Shown: positions 56,086 through 63,703 of the stretch, in pieces | How the letters are laid out: each line of letters opens with the position of its first letter | Position numbering within the stretch: position 1 is the first letter of the stretch | Assembly: GCF_016925615.1 (NCBI RefSeq) | Contig: NZ_CP070499.1 | Span: forward strand, 1,612,001 to 1,676,000 | Reading direction: 5' to 3' | DNA length: 64,000 nt | Source: Natronosporangium hydrolyticum | GTDB taxonomy: Bacteria; Actinomycetota; Actinomycetes; Mycobacteriales; Micromonosporaceae | Translations under genes and position numbers: made by a program | The notes under the pieces: model-generated | Told to the model about the DNA's origin: nothing | The model's input: only the letters and a program-made list of their open reading frames with translations | Databases searched by the model: none

Positions 56086-56784
56086 GGGCCGATCGGCAGG
56101 CCGGTCGGCGGGCCCGCGGCCGGGCCGGCGTTGGTCGGGGTGGCTCACGGCACCCGGGATCCGCGCGGCGCCGAGGCGACCCGGGCGTTGCTGGCCCGGG
56201 TCCACGCGCTCGCCCCCGAACTCTCGGTCCATGAATCCTATGTAGAGATTACCGAGCCGTCGTTGCGGACGGTGCTGGCGGCGGTCCCGGCACCCGCGGT
56301 GGTGGTGCCGCTACTGTTGGGCGCCGGCTACCACGTCCAGGTCGACCTCCCCGCGGCGATCACGGCGAGCGGCGGCGGGGCCCGGCTCGCACCGGCGTTG
56401 GGGCCGCATCCGTTGCTCGCGCTCGCGCTGCACGAGCGGCTGCTGGAGGCGGGCTGGAACGGAGAACCGGTGGTGCTCGCGGCGGCCGGCTCCAGCCATC
56501 GCCGCCCGCGCCGAGATGCACAGCGCACCGCCGCGCTGCTGGAGCGCCGGCTCGGGGTGAGCGTGCGGGCGGCGTACGCGTCGGCGGCCCGCCCGACTGT
56601 GGCGGAGGCGGTCGCCGCCTGGCAGGGGCGGGCGGCGGTGGCGTCGTACCTGTTGGCGCCTGGGTTCTTCCACGACCGGGTGGTGGCCGCCGGAGCCCGG
56701 GTGACCTCCGCCCCGTTGGGCGACCACGACGCCCTGGCGCAGTTGATCCTGTTGCGCTACACCACTACCTCGCCCGCTCGCTAG
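56032..56784 (+). CDS. Sirohydrochlorin chelatase-like protein (CbiX family)
   Basis: 250 residues, ATGA overlap with hemD. Two CbiX repeats. The N-terminal one has the metal-binding His of LVGVAHGTRDPRGAEA and LLLGAGYHVQVDLPAA. The C-terminal one has AAAGSSHRRPRRDAQ and ASYLLAPGFFHDRV. It should insert Fe2+ into sirohydrochlorin to make siroheme, the NirB cofactor, so the operon supplies its own prosthetic group. The first ~30 residues are a Gly/Pro-rich extension. Confidence 0.88.
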   Translation: MSLLRDTPGGSANQLMIGGPIGRPVGGPAAGPALVGVAHGTRDPRGAEATRALLARVHALAPELSVHESYVEITEPSLRTVLAAVPAPAVVVPLLLGAGYHVQVDLPAAITASGGGARLAPALGPHPLLALALHERLLEAGWNGEPVVLAAAGSSHRRPRRDAQRTAALLERRLGVSVRAAYASAARPTVAEAVAAWQGRAAVASYLLAPGFFHDRVVAAGARVTSAPLGDHDALAQLILLRYTTTSPAR

Positions 56785-56835
56785 CCAGCCGGCCCCGGTA
56801 TCTCAGCTGTCGGGGGCGGCTGTGAGGGTGTCGGC

Positions 56836-57213
56836 ATGGAACCGCATCACGTGATCAGAGAATTGTGGGATCGGATCGAGGCGCGGGCGTGGTCCGGCGT
56901 TGCCGAGCTGTTCGCCGCCGACGCAGTGATCGACTGGCCGGCGAGCCGGGAGCGGATCGTTGGTCCGGCCAACTTCGTGGCGGTGAACCGCGAGTACCCG
57001 ACCGGCTGGTCGATTCGGGTGCTGCGGATCGTCGCCGATGGCGATCAGGTCGTCTCCGAGGTTGAGGTGCCGCATGAGGAGTTGGGCCTGTTCCGGGTCG
57101 CCTCGTTCTGGACGGTACGGGAAGGGCTGATCGTCCGCGGCTGCGAATACTGGATCGGGGTCGGCGCCGATCCGGTGCCGGCGTGGCGGGAGAAGTACAC
57201 CGAGCCGAGCTGA
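56836..57213 (+). CDS. SnoaL-like / NTF2-fold protein
   Basis: 125 residues, ATG start. Short cone-shaped alpha+beta barrel pattern: HVIRELWDRIEARAWSGVAE, LFAADAVIDWPASRERI, VGPANFVAVNREYP, then strands VRVL-like and VASFWTVREGLIVRGCEYW. NTF2-like folds bind small hydrophobic ligands or act as isomerases; no specific substrate is indicated. It lies between the siroheme gene and the hydrogenase operon and may belong to neither. Confidence 0.75.
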   Translation: MEPHHVIRELWDRIEARAWSGVAELFAADAVIDWPASRERIVGPANFVAVNREYPTGWSIRVLRIVADGDQVVSEVEVPHEELGLFRVASFWTVREGLIVRGCEYWIGVGADPVPAWREKYTEPS

Positions 57214-57288
57214 CGGTCCGCGGTCGCCCCAGCGCGGCGCGCCGAAAACCCCGAACTGGTTGCGGCGACTCCTGGTCGCCTCTACGGT

Positions 57289-57300
57289 TATGTTTAGAAT
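57289..57300 (+). promoter_or_regulatory. AT-rich -10-like sequences ahead of the hydrogenase operon
   Basis: TATGTT (57289-57294) and TAGAAT (57295-57300) lie in the only AT-rich patch between the SnoaL-like gene and the first hydrogenase-cluster gene. No matching -35 for the vegetative sigma factor is evident, so an alternative sigma factor is possible. Confidence 0.3.
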
Positions 57301-57322
57301 GTCCAAGTTTGGGGGGATTGCC

Positions 57323-57952
57323 GTGTTGACGCGTGAGCGAGACGACCAACAGGTCGAGACGCTGTTCGCGCGTCGGCACGGCCCGGTCGACGACCTCGCC
57401 GCCGACGCCGAGACCATCACCCGGGCCTGCGCCGCCATGGCGGACCGGTTTCGAGGCGGCGGCACCCTCTTCGTGTTCGGTAACGGCACCGCCGCCACGG
57501 ACGCCCAACACGTCGCGGTCGAGTTCGTCCATCCGGTGATCGTCGGCAAGCCTGCCCTGCCCGCTATCAGCCTCACCGCGGACATCGCCACCCTGACCGA
57601 GGTCGCCAACCGGGATGGGTTCGCGGAGATCTTCACCCATCAGCTTCGTCGTCTCGCCGGTCCGGCCGACATCGCGCTGGGCATCTCGGTAGACGGTGAG
57701 TGCGAGAACGTCCGCCGCGGTCTGAACGCCGCTCGGAGGTTGGGCCTGGTGACCGTCGCGCTGGTCGGCGGCACCGGTGGCCCGATCGCGTTGGACCCGG
57801 CGATCGACCACGTGCTGCTGGCGCGCAGCACCGATCCGCGGGTGGTGAAGGAAGTCCAGGTCACGACCTACCATCTGGTGTGGGAGCTGGTGCAGTTGTT
57901 CCTTGCCCGGACGGTCGCGACCTCGGAGGTGGTCGATGAGCGAGCCGCCTGA
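57323..57952 (+). CDS. SIS-domain protein, degenerate phosphoheptose-isomerase-like (copy 1)
   Basis: 209 residues from GTG 57323, with GGGGGGA 6 bases upstream; ATGs at 57290 or 57299 are alternatives. GmhA-like SIS fold: FGNGTAATDAQHVAVEFV keeps the catalytic-Glu position, and VTTYHLVWELV keeps the catalytic His. The phosphate-binding STSGNS loop is replaced by SVDGEC, and the Gln before the C-terminal helix by Lys. Such SIS genes accompany group 1h hydrogenases in actinobacteria; the reaction is unknown. It overlaps the HypC-like gene by 17 bases. Confidence 0.85.
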   Translation: MLTRERDDQQVETLFARRHGPVDDLAADAETITRACAAMADRFRGGGTLFVFGNGTAATDAQHVAVEFVHPVIVGKPALPAISLTADIATLTEVANRDGFAEIFTHQLRRLAGPADIALGISVDGECENVRRGLNAARRLGLVTVALVGGTGGPIALDPAIDHVLLARSTDPRVVKEVQVTTYHLVWELVQLFLARTVATSEVVDERAA

Positions 57953-58169
57953 GTGCCGGGACGAGGTCTGCCTCACCTGCTCGGACCGGGCTGTGCCGGC
58001 CCGGGTGGTGCGGCTGCTCGAGCACGGGATGGCGGTGGTGGCCGGCGCGGACGGCCTGGCCGAGGCGAGCGTGGCCCTGGTCACGGCGGTCCCCGGTGAC
58101 ACGGTACTGCTGCACGCCGGCGAGGCGATCGCCGTCCTGCCCGACGCTGAGGAGCCTGCGGGGCGATGA
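57936..58169 (+). CDS. hypC: HypC/HupF-like hydrogenase assembly chaperone
   Basis: 77 residues from ATG 57936, with CGGAGGTGG upstream. OB-like small domain CLTCSDRAVPARVVRLLEHG, then EASVALVTAVPGDTVLLHAG and EAIAVLP. Classical HypC starts MC with the N-terminal Cys that carries Fe(CN)2CO. Here the Cys pair is at positions 12 and 15 of a longer N-terminus, so the mode of action may differ. It is placed between two SIS genes in the hydrogenase operon and overlaps the second by 4 bases. Confidence 0.78.
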   Translation: MSEPPECRDEVCLTCSDRAVPARVVRLLEHGMAVVAGADGLAEASVALVTAVPGDTVLLHAGEAIAVLPDAEEPAGR

Positions 58170-58846
58170 ATACCACGGATCCAATGGCGGCGCTGTACCC
58201 GTTCTTGGCCGACAGCGGTGCCGATACCGCCCCCGCGTCGGGGGAGCGTATCGAGGAGTTGACCGCCGAGGTCACCGCCTCGACCGCGGCGAAGCTGCGC
58301 GAGATCACCGCGCTGCGCCGGGCGGTGGTCGCCGCCGACGCGGCCCGGATCGTCGAGTGCGCTAGCGCGATGGCCGCCGCGTTCGCGGCGGGAGGTCGGC
58401 TGTTTGCGATGGGCAACGGGGGCAGCGCCACCGACGCGGCAGAGCTGGCGAGCCTCTTCGTGGCGCCCGACGCGGCAGGTCGGCAGCTGCCGGCGTATGT
58501 GTTGACCGGCGATGTCGCCGCGGTGACGGCGTTGAGTAACGACGTGGGGTTCGAGCAGGTCTTCGCCCGGCAGTTGGCGGCTTTTGCCCGGTCCGGCGAC
58601 ATCGTGGTCGGGCTGTCGACCAGCGGCAACTCGGAGAACCTGCTCGCCGCCTTCCCGTTGGCCCGGGAGCGTGGGCTGCTGACCATCGGCCTCTCCGGCG
58701 CGTCCGGGGGGCGGATGGCCGAGTTGGACAGTCTTGATCATCTCTTCGTGGTCCCGTCGGCGTCGGTGCACCGGATCCAGGAGGCGCAGACCACCATCTA
58801 CCACGTGCTGTGGGAACTCACCGTCGCCGCGCTGCGCGAGGACTGA
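58166..58846 (+). CDS. SIS-domain protein, phosphoheptose-isomerase-like (copy 2)
   Basis: 226 residues, ATGA overlap. A longer N-terminus of ~60 residues precedes the SIS domain. MGNGGSATDAAELASLFV has lost the catalytic-Glu position (Leu instead), whereas the phosphate loop STSGNSENL, the Gln in HRIQEAQ and the His in IYHVLWEL are intact. This is the reverse pattern to copy 1. GmhA enzymes form tetramers with shared active sites, so a mixed oligomer is conceivable. It directly precedes hhyS. Confidence 0.87.
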   Translation: MNTTDPMAALYPFLADSGADTAPASGERIEELTAEVTASTAAKLREITALRRAVVAADAARIVECASAMAAAFAAGGRLFAMGNGGSATDAAELASLFVAPDAAGRQLPAYVLTGDVAAVTALSNDVGFEQVFARQLAAFARSGDIVVGLSTSGNSENLLAAFPLARERGLLTIGLSGASGGRMAELDSLDHLFVVPSASVHRIQEAQTTIYHVLWELTVAALRED

Positions 58847-58879
58847 GTAGGTCAGAGGCTCGGAGAGGGGAGCGACGGC

Positions 58880-59950
58880 ATGACCAGTTCGACTACAGAG
58901 AGTGCATTGGCAAACTCTGGCAGTGGTGAGCCGCTCCACGTCCTCTGGATCAACGCTGGCCTCAGCTGCGACGGCGACTCGGTCGCCCTGACCGCCGCGA
59001 CCCAGCCGAGCATTGAGGAGATCGTCCTCGGCGCGCTGCCGGGCCTGCCGAAGGTGCAGGTCCACTGGCCGTTGATCGACTTCGAGTGCGGGCCGGAGCA
59101 GGGAGCGGACACCTTCATCGAGTGGTTCTGGAAGGCGGACCGAGGCGAGTTGGAGCAGTTTGTCCTGGTGGTGGAGGGGTCGATCCCGAACGAGAAGATC
59201 AAGCCCGAGGGTTACTGGGCCGCGTTCGGCAACAACCCCGAGACCGGCCAGCCGATGCCGACCGCCGATTGGTTGAGCCGGCTCGCCCCCAAGGCGGTCG
59301 CGGTGATCGCCGCCGGCACCTGCGCAACGTACGGCGGGATCCACGCCATGGCCGGCAACCCGACCGGGGCGATGGGGGTGCCGGACTTTCTTGGTTGGGA
59401 CTGGCGCTCGACCGCCGACATCCCAATCGTCTGCGTCCCCGGCTGCCCGGTGCACCCGGACAACCTCTCCGAAACCATCACCTACCTGCTCTACCAGGTC
59501 GCCGGCCAGGCACCGATGATCCCGTTGGACGACAAGCTCCGGCCGACCTGGCTGTTCGGTGGCACCGTCCATGAGGGGTGTGTTCGCGCCGGCTACTACG
59601 AGCAGGGTGAGTTCGCCCACGAGTACGGGTCGCAGAAGTGCCTGGTGAAGATCGGCTGCTGGGGGCCGGTCGTCAAGTGCAATGTCCCCAAGCGAGGGTG
59701 GATCAACGGGATCGGCGGCTGCCCCAACGTCGGCGGCATCTGTATCGCCTGCACGATGCCCGGCTTCCCCGACAAGTTCATGCCGTTCATGGACGAGCCG
59801 CCCGGCGCGACCGTGTCGTCCCTGGCGAGCCAGAGCTACGGCGCGTTGATCCGGCGGCTGCGCCGGATCACCCTCGACACCGTGGATAAGGAACCCAGGT
59901 GGCGCAAGCCAGGAGACGAGCTACTCACCGGCTACCGGGCACCCTGGTGA
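58880..59950 (+). CDS. hhyS: [NiFe]-hydrogenase small subunit, group 1h (high-affinity)
   Basis: 356 residues, ATG start. Iron-sulfur subunit. The proximal-cluster motif reads LSCDGDSVALT (Cys30, Asp33), with Asp in place of the second Cys, as in the oxygen-tolerant actinobacterial-type enzymes. GTCATYGGI, PGCPVHPDNLSE, RAGYYEQGEF and the Cys-rich segment with CWGPVVKCN, GGCPNVGGICIACTMPGFPD bind the remaining clusters. There is no Tat signal and no C-terminal membrane anchor, typical for this group. It passes electrons from atmospheric-level H2 oxidation towards the respiratory chain. Confidence 0.95.
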   Translation: MTSSTTESALANSGSGEPLHVLWINAGLSCDGDSVALTAATQPSIEEIVLGALPGLPKVQVHWPLIDFECGPEQGADTFIEWFWKADRGELEQFVLVVEGSIPNEKIKPEGYWAAFGNNPETGQPMPTADWLSRLAPKAVAVIAAGTCATYGGIHAMAGNPTGAMGVPDFLGWDWRSTADIPIVCVPGCPVHPDNLSETITYLLYQVAGQAPMIPLDDKLRPTWLFGGTVHEGCVRAGYYEQGEFAHEYGSQKCLVKIGCWGPVVKCNVPKRGWINGIGGCPNVGGICIACTMPGFPDKFMPFMDEPPGATVSSLASQSYGALIRRLRRITLDTVDKEPRWRKPGDELLTGYRAPW

Positions 59951-59978
59951 GCCGGCGCAGGGCAGGAGGCAGGAGACG

Positions 59979-61790
59979 ATGACCATCACGGAACCCACCG
60001 CCGGCGCAGCCGAGCAGGCCGGGTCCGAACTCGTAGAGATGGCGTGGGACCCGATCACTCGGATCGTGGGCAGCCTCGGCATCTACGCCAAAGTGGACTT
60101 CAAGAACCGGCGGGTCGCGGAGTGCTACAGCACGTCGTCGGTCTTCCGTGGCTACAGCATCTTCATGAAGGGCAAAGACCCGCGCGACGCCCACTTCATC
60201 ACGAGTCGCATCTGCGGCATCTGCGGTGACAACCACGCCACCTGCTCGGTCTACGCGCAGAACATGGCGTACGGCGTGGCGCCGCCGCCGCTCGGCGAAT
60301 GGATGATCAACCTTGGCGAGGCCGCCGAGTACATGTTCGACCACACGATCTTCCAGGAGAATCTGGTCGGGGTCGACTACTGCGAGAAGATGGTGCGGGA
60401 GACCAACCCCGGGGTGCTGGAGCTAGCCAACCGCACCGAGGCCCCGCACGCCGCCGAGCACGGGTTCCGCACCATCGGCGACATCATGCGCTCGCTGAAC
60501 CCGCTGGAGGGGGAGTTCTACCGGGAGGCGTTGCAGGTCTCGCGGGTGACCCGGGAGATGTTCTGCCTGATGGAGGGGCGGCACGTCCACCCCTCCACGC
60601 TCTACCCGGGCGGGATCGGGGCGGTGGCGACGATCCAAGTCTTCACCGACTACCTTACCCGGCTGATGCGCTACATCGAGTTCGTCAAGAAGTGCGTACC
60701 GATGCACGACGACCTGTTCGACTTCTTCTACGAGGCGCTGCCCGGCTACGAGCAGGTCGGGCAGCGGCGGGTGCTGCTGGGCTGCTGGGGGGCGCTGAAC
60801 GATCCGGCGTACTGCGACTTCAAGTACGAGACCATGTCGGACTGGGGCCGGCGGATGTATGTGACCCCCGGCATCATCGTGGATGGTCAACTGATCACGA
60901 ACGATCTGGTCGACATCAATCTGGGGATGCGGATCCTGCTCGGCCGTTCCTACTATGAGGACTGGGCCGGGCAGGAGACCTTCGTCGACCGGGATCCGCT
61001 CGGCAACCCGGTCGACCCGCGGCACCCGTGGAACCAACACACCATCCCGAAGCCGGCCAAGCGTGACTTCGAACGCGAATACTCCTGGGTGATGTCCCCG
61101 CGGTGGTGGGATGGCCAGCAGCACCTGCCGCTGGACACCGGCGGCGGTCCGCTGGCGCGGCTGTGGTCGACCGCGCTGAACGGCCTGGTCGACATCGGTT
61201 ACCTGCGATCGACCGGCGACAGTGTGGTCATCAACCTGCCCAAGACACTGACCAAACCTGAGTCGACCGTGGAGTGGAAGATCCCGCGGCGCAACGGGGA
61301 GCTGCTCTCCAACGCGATCGAGCGGAACCGGGCCCGGACCTACTTTCAGGCGTACAGCGCCGCCGCCGCGCTCTACTTCGTCGAGCAGGCGCTCGCGGAG
61401 GTCCGGGCGGGGCACACCAAGACCTGGGAGCCGTTCACAGTCCCGAAGGAGGCGATAAGCGTCGGCTTCACCGAAGCGGTCCGTGGCGTGCTGTCGCACC
61501 ACATGGTGATCCGGAACGGGAAGATCGCGAATTACCATCCCTATCCGCCGACGCCGTGGAACGCCAGCGTCCGCGACCCCTACGGCACGCCCGGACCCTA
61601 CGAGGACGCGGTGCAGAACACCCCGATCTTCGAGGAGAATCCGCCGGAGACCTTTAAGGGTATCGACATCATGCGGGCGGTCCGCAGCTTCGACCCGTGC
61701 CTGCCATGCGGCGTACACATGTACCTCGGCGAGGGTAAGACGCTGCAGAAACTGCACAGCCCGCACGCGTACACCGCGGACGGGGGGTGA
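59979..61790 (+). CDS. hhyL: [NiFe]-hydrogenase large subunit, group 1h (high-affinity)
   Basis: 603 residues, ATG with a GGAGGCAGGAG region upstream. Nickel ligands: L1 motif RICGICGDNHATCS (Cys79, Cys82) and L2 motif DPCLPCGVH (Cys574, Cys577). Maturation should cut after His580, removing a 23-residue tail. The C-terminal extension and the strict RICGICGDNH block are typical of the group. It holds the Ni-Fe(CN)2CO centre. It overlaps the NifU-like gene by 4 bases (GTGA). Confidence 0.96.
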   Translation: MTITEPTAGAAEQAGSELVEMAWDPITRIVGSLGIYAKVDFKNRRVAECYSTSSVFRGYSIFMKGKDPRDAHFITSRICGICGDNHATCSVYAQNMAYGVAPPPLGEWMINLGEAAEYMFDHTIFQENLVGVDYCEKMVRETNPGVLELANRTEAPHAAEHGFRTIGDIMRSLNPLEGEFYREALQVSRVTREMFCLMEGRHVHPSTLYPGGIGAVATIQVFTDYLTRLMRYIEFVKKCVPMHDDLFDFFYEALPGYEQVGQRRVLLGCWGALNDPAYCDFKYETMSDWGRRMYVTPGIIVDGQLITNDLVDINLGMRILLGRSYYEDWAGQETFVDRDPLGNPVDPRHPWNQHTIPKPAKRDFEREYSWVMSPRWWDGQQHLPLDTGGGPLARLWSTALNGLVDIGYLRSTGDSVVINLPKTLTKPESTVEWKIPRRNGELLSNAIERNRARTYFQAYSAAAALYFVEQALAEVRAGHTKTWEPFTVPKEAISVGFTEAVRGVLSHHMVIRNGKIANYHPYPPTPWNASVRDPYGTPGPYEDAVQNTPIFEENPPETFKGIDIMRAVRSFDPCLPCGVHMYLGEGKTLQKLHSPHAYTADGG

Positions 61791-62374
61791 GCCGCCCGAT
61801 GCCCGCGGTCGAGGTCACCGGAGAACGGGTCGAGCAGCTGCTCACGGAGCTGACCGAGGCCGCCGGGCCGGTCGCGGCCGGGCTCGCCGAGGAGCTGGTC
61901 CGGGCACTGGTCGAGCTGTACGGCACCGGCCTGGCCCGGGTGGTCGAGGTGGTCGCCGAGCAGCCGGGGCTGTTGACCCGGATCACCGGCGATCCGCTGC
62001 TCGCCGCCCTGCTGGTGCTGCACGACCTGCACCCGGCCAGTACCGAGCTGCGGGTTCGGCAGGCGGTCGAGCGGATCCGGCCGTTCCTGGGTCGGCACGC
62101 CGGCGATGTGGAGCTGGTGGAGGTTACCGATACGGCGGTGCGGTTGCGGCTGACCGGCAGCTGCGAGGGGTGCCCGTCGTCGCAGGAGACGGTCCGTAAC
62201 GCGATCGAGTCGGCGGTGACCTCGGCCGCGCCGGAGATCGAGACGATCACCGTGGCGGGGGTGGCGGCGCAGCCACCGCTGCTGCAGATCGAGACCGCCC
62301 CGCGGCATCCGTACGCGGGTGCGGCGTGCCCCGCGGAGCCGGCGGCCGCGCAGGCGGAGGGGGTGCCGCGGTGA
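61787..62374 (+). CDS. NifU C-terminal-domain protein
   Basis: 195 residues, GTG start. A helical N-terminal half (AAGPVAAGLAEELVRALVEL) is joined to a NifU domain with GSCEGCPSSQETVRNAIESA (CxxC), the scaffold or carrier motif for Fe-S clusters. The His/Cys/Ala-rich tail adds a fifth Cys. Probably delivers clusters to HhyS. Overlap of 4 bases with both neighbours indicates a tightly coupled operon. Confidence 0.87.
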   Translation: MSRPMPAVEVTGERVEQLLTELTEAAGPVAAGLAEELVRALVELYGTGLARVVEVVAEQPGLLTRITGDPLLAALLVLHDLHPASTELRVRQAVERIRPFLGRHAGDVELVEVTDTAVRLRLTGSCEGCPSSQETVRNAIESAVTSAAPEIETITVAGVAAQPPLLQIETAPRHPYAGAACPAEPAAAQAEGVPR

Positions 62375-63075
62375 CCACCGGGCTTCGCCGTTTCGCGGTG
62401 CCGCCGCCGTTTCCCACGATGGCCGGCGAGCCGGCGGAGCCGGCCGGCGAGCGGTGTGAGCTGTGCGCGGTGCCGGTGCCCGAGGGCGACCATGGGCACC
62501 TGGTGGACCGTACCGCCCGGCGCCTCGCCTGCGCCTGCCGCGCGTGCTACCTGCTCTTCACCGGGGCGGGCGGCGCCGGCCGCTACCAGGCGATCCCTGC
62601 CGAGTACTGGTACGCGCCGACGCTGCCGCTACGGCGCTCGGTCTGGGACCGGTTGGGTATCCCGGTCGGCCTGGCGTTCTTCTTTGAGAATTCAGGGTTG
62701 GGGCAGCTGGTGGCGCTCTACCCGAGCCCGGCCGGGGCCACCGAGTCGCTGCTGTCGCTGGACGCCTGGTCGGAGGTGGTTACGGCGGCCCCACAGCTGT
62801 CGCAGCTCACCCCGGACGTGACCGCGTTCCTGGTGAACCGGCTCGGCAGCGGCGACCGGGCCGGTCGGCGAGCCGGTCCCGAGCCGATCGGGGACACCCG
62901 GTTCGAAGGGTTCGTGGTGCCGATCGATGCCTGCTACCGGTTGGTCGGGTTGGTCCGTACCCATTGGCGCGGCTTCGACGGTGGCGAGGAGGCCTGGCGG
63001 GAGATCGACGCCTTTCTCGCCGATCTCCGGGCGCGCAGTACCCTGATCCGGACGGGGGACCATGCTGGACTGTGA
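62371..63075 (+). CDS. DUF5947 family protein of the hydrogenase cluster
   Basis: 234 residues from GTG 62371. It has an N-terminal Cys cluster, RCELCAVPVPEGDHGH and ACACRACYLLF, in a Cys/His pattern that suggests a metal or Fe-S site of the CxxC...CxC/CxxC kind. A large soluble domain with AYPS-like strands and GFVVPIDACYRLVGLVRTHW follows. The family is restricted, to my knowledge, to these hydrogenase loci; its job is unknown. It overlaps the next gene by 14 bases. Confidence 0.82.
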   Translation: MTTGLRRFAVPPPFPTMAGEPAEPAGERCELCAVPVPEGDHGHLVDRTARRLACACRACYLLFTGAGGAGRYQAIPAEYWYAPTLPLRRSVWDRLGIPVGLAFFFENSGLGQLVALYPSPAGATESLLSLDAWSEVVTAAPQLSQLTPDVTAFLVNRLGSGDRAGRRAGPEPIGDTRFEGFVVPIDACYRLVGLVRTHWRGFDGGEEAWREIDAFLADLRARSTLIRTGDHAGL

Positions 63076-63703
63076 GTTCGAGTGCCGGTCAGCGGCGGTC
63101 GACCGGTACGCGGCGGCGCCGGCGATCCGGCTCCGGATGGCGGTCTCGGAGACCACCGGTGTGACCGTCCACACCGCGGCGCTGCGCTGCCAGGTGCGGA
63201 TCGAGCCACACCGGCGTGACTACACCGCAGGCGAGTCGGAGCTGCTGGCGTACCTGTTCGGCGATCCGTCCCGGTGGGGCGAGACGCTGCAGCCGATGCA
63301 GCTGGCAACGGTGGCCACGGTGCTGCCGGGGTTCACCGGTGGCGCCGAGTTCGAGGTGGTGTTGCCGTGCAGCTACGACCTGGAGGTGGCCGCCGGGAAG
63401 TACCTCCACACGTTGGCGACCGGTGAGATCCCGTTGCTGTTGCTGTTCAGCGGCACCGTCTTCACCAGGGGCGGCGGTGGGCTGCAGATCCAGCCGGTGC
63501 CGTGGCACTGCGAGACCACCTTCCGGCTGCCGGTACGGATCTGGCGCGAGGTGATGGACCACTTCTTTCCCGGCTCGGGCTGGCTTCGGCTGCGCCGCGA
63601 AACTCTCGACGCGCTGCTGCGTTACAAGGCGGTACAGGCGATTCCCACCTGGGACGAGGCGCTGAACCGGTTGGTGGCCGAGGCGGAAGGAGCATCGCGG
63701 TGA
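63062..63703 (+). CDS. DUF6084 family protein of the hydrogenase cluster
   Basis: 213 residues, ATG start inside the 3' end of the previous gene. Predominantly beta: LDCEFECRSAAVDRYAAAP, LRCQVRIEPHRRDY, FEVVLPCSYDLEVAAGKYL and the QPVPWHCETTFRLPVRIW segment. It contains five Cys residues without an obvious metal motif. Always found, as far as I recall, with DUF5947 in group 1h hydrogenase operons; biochemical role unknown. Confidence 0.8.
   Translation: MLDCEFECRSAAVDRYAAAPAIRLRMAVSETTGVTVHTAALRCQVRIEPHRRDYTAGESELLAYLFGDPSRWGETLQPMQLATVATVLPGFTGGAEFEVVLPCSYDLEVAAGKYLHTLATGEIPLLLLFSGTVFTRGGGGLQIQPVPWHCETTFRLPVRIWREVMDHFFPGSGWLRLRRETLDALLRYKAVQAIPTWDEALNRLVAEAEGASR

Noticed and set aside
56855-59620. 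921-codon minus-strand frame antisense to the hydrogenase operon
   Set aside because: Antisense of the SIS/HypC/HhyS genes. Composition is His/Arg/Gly-rich nonsense without motifs.
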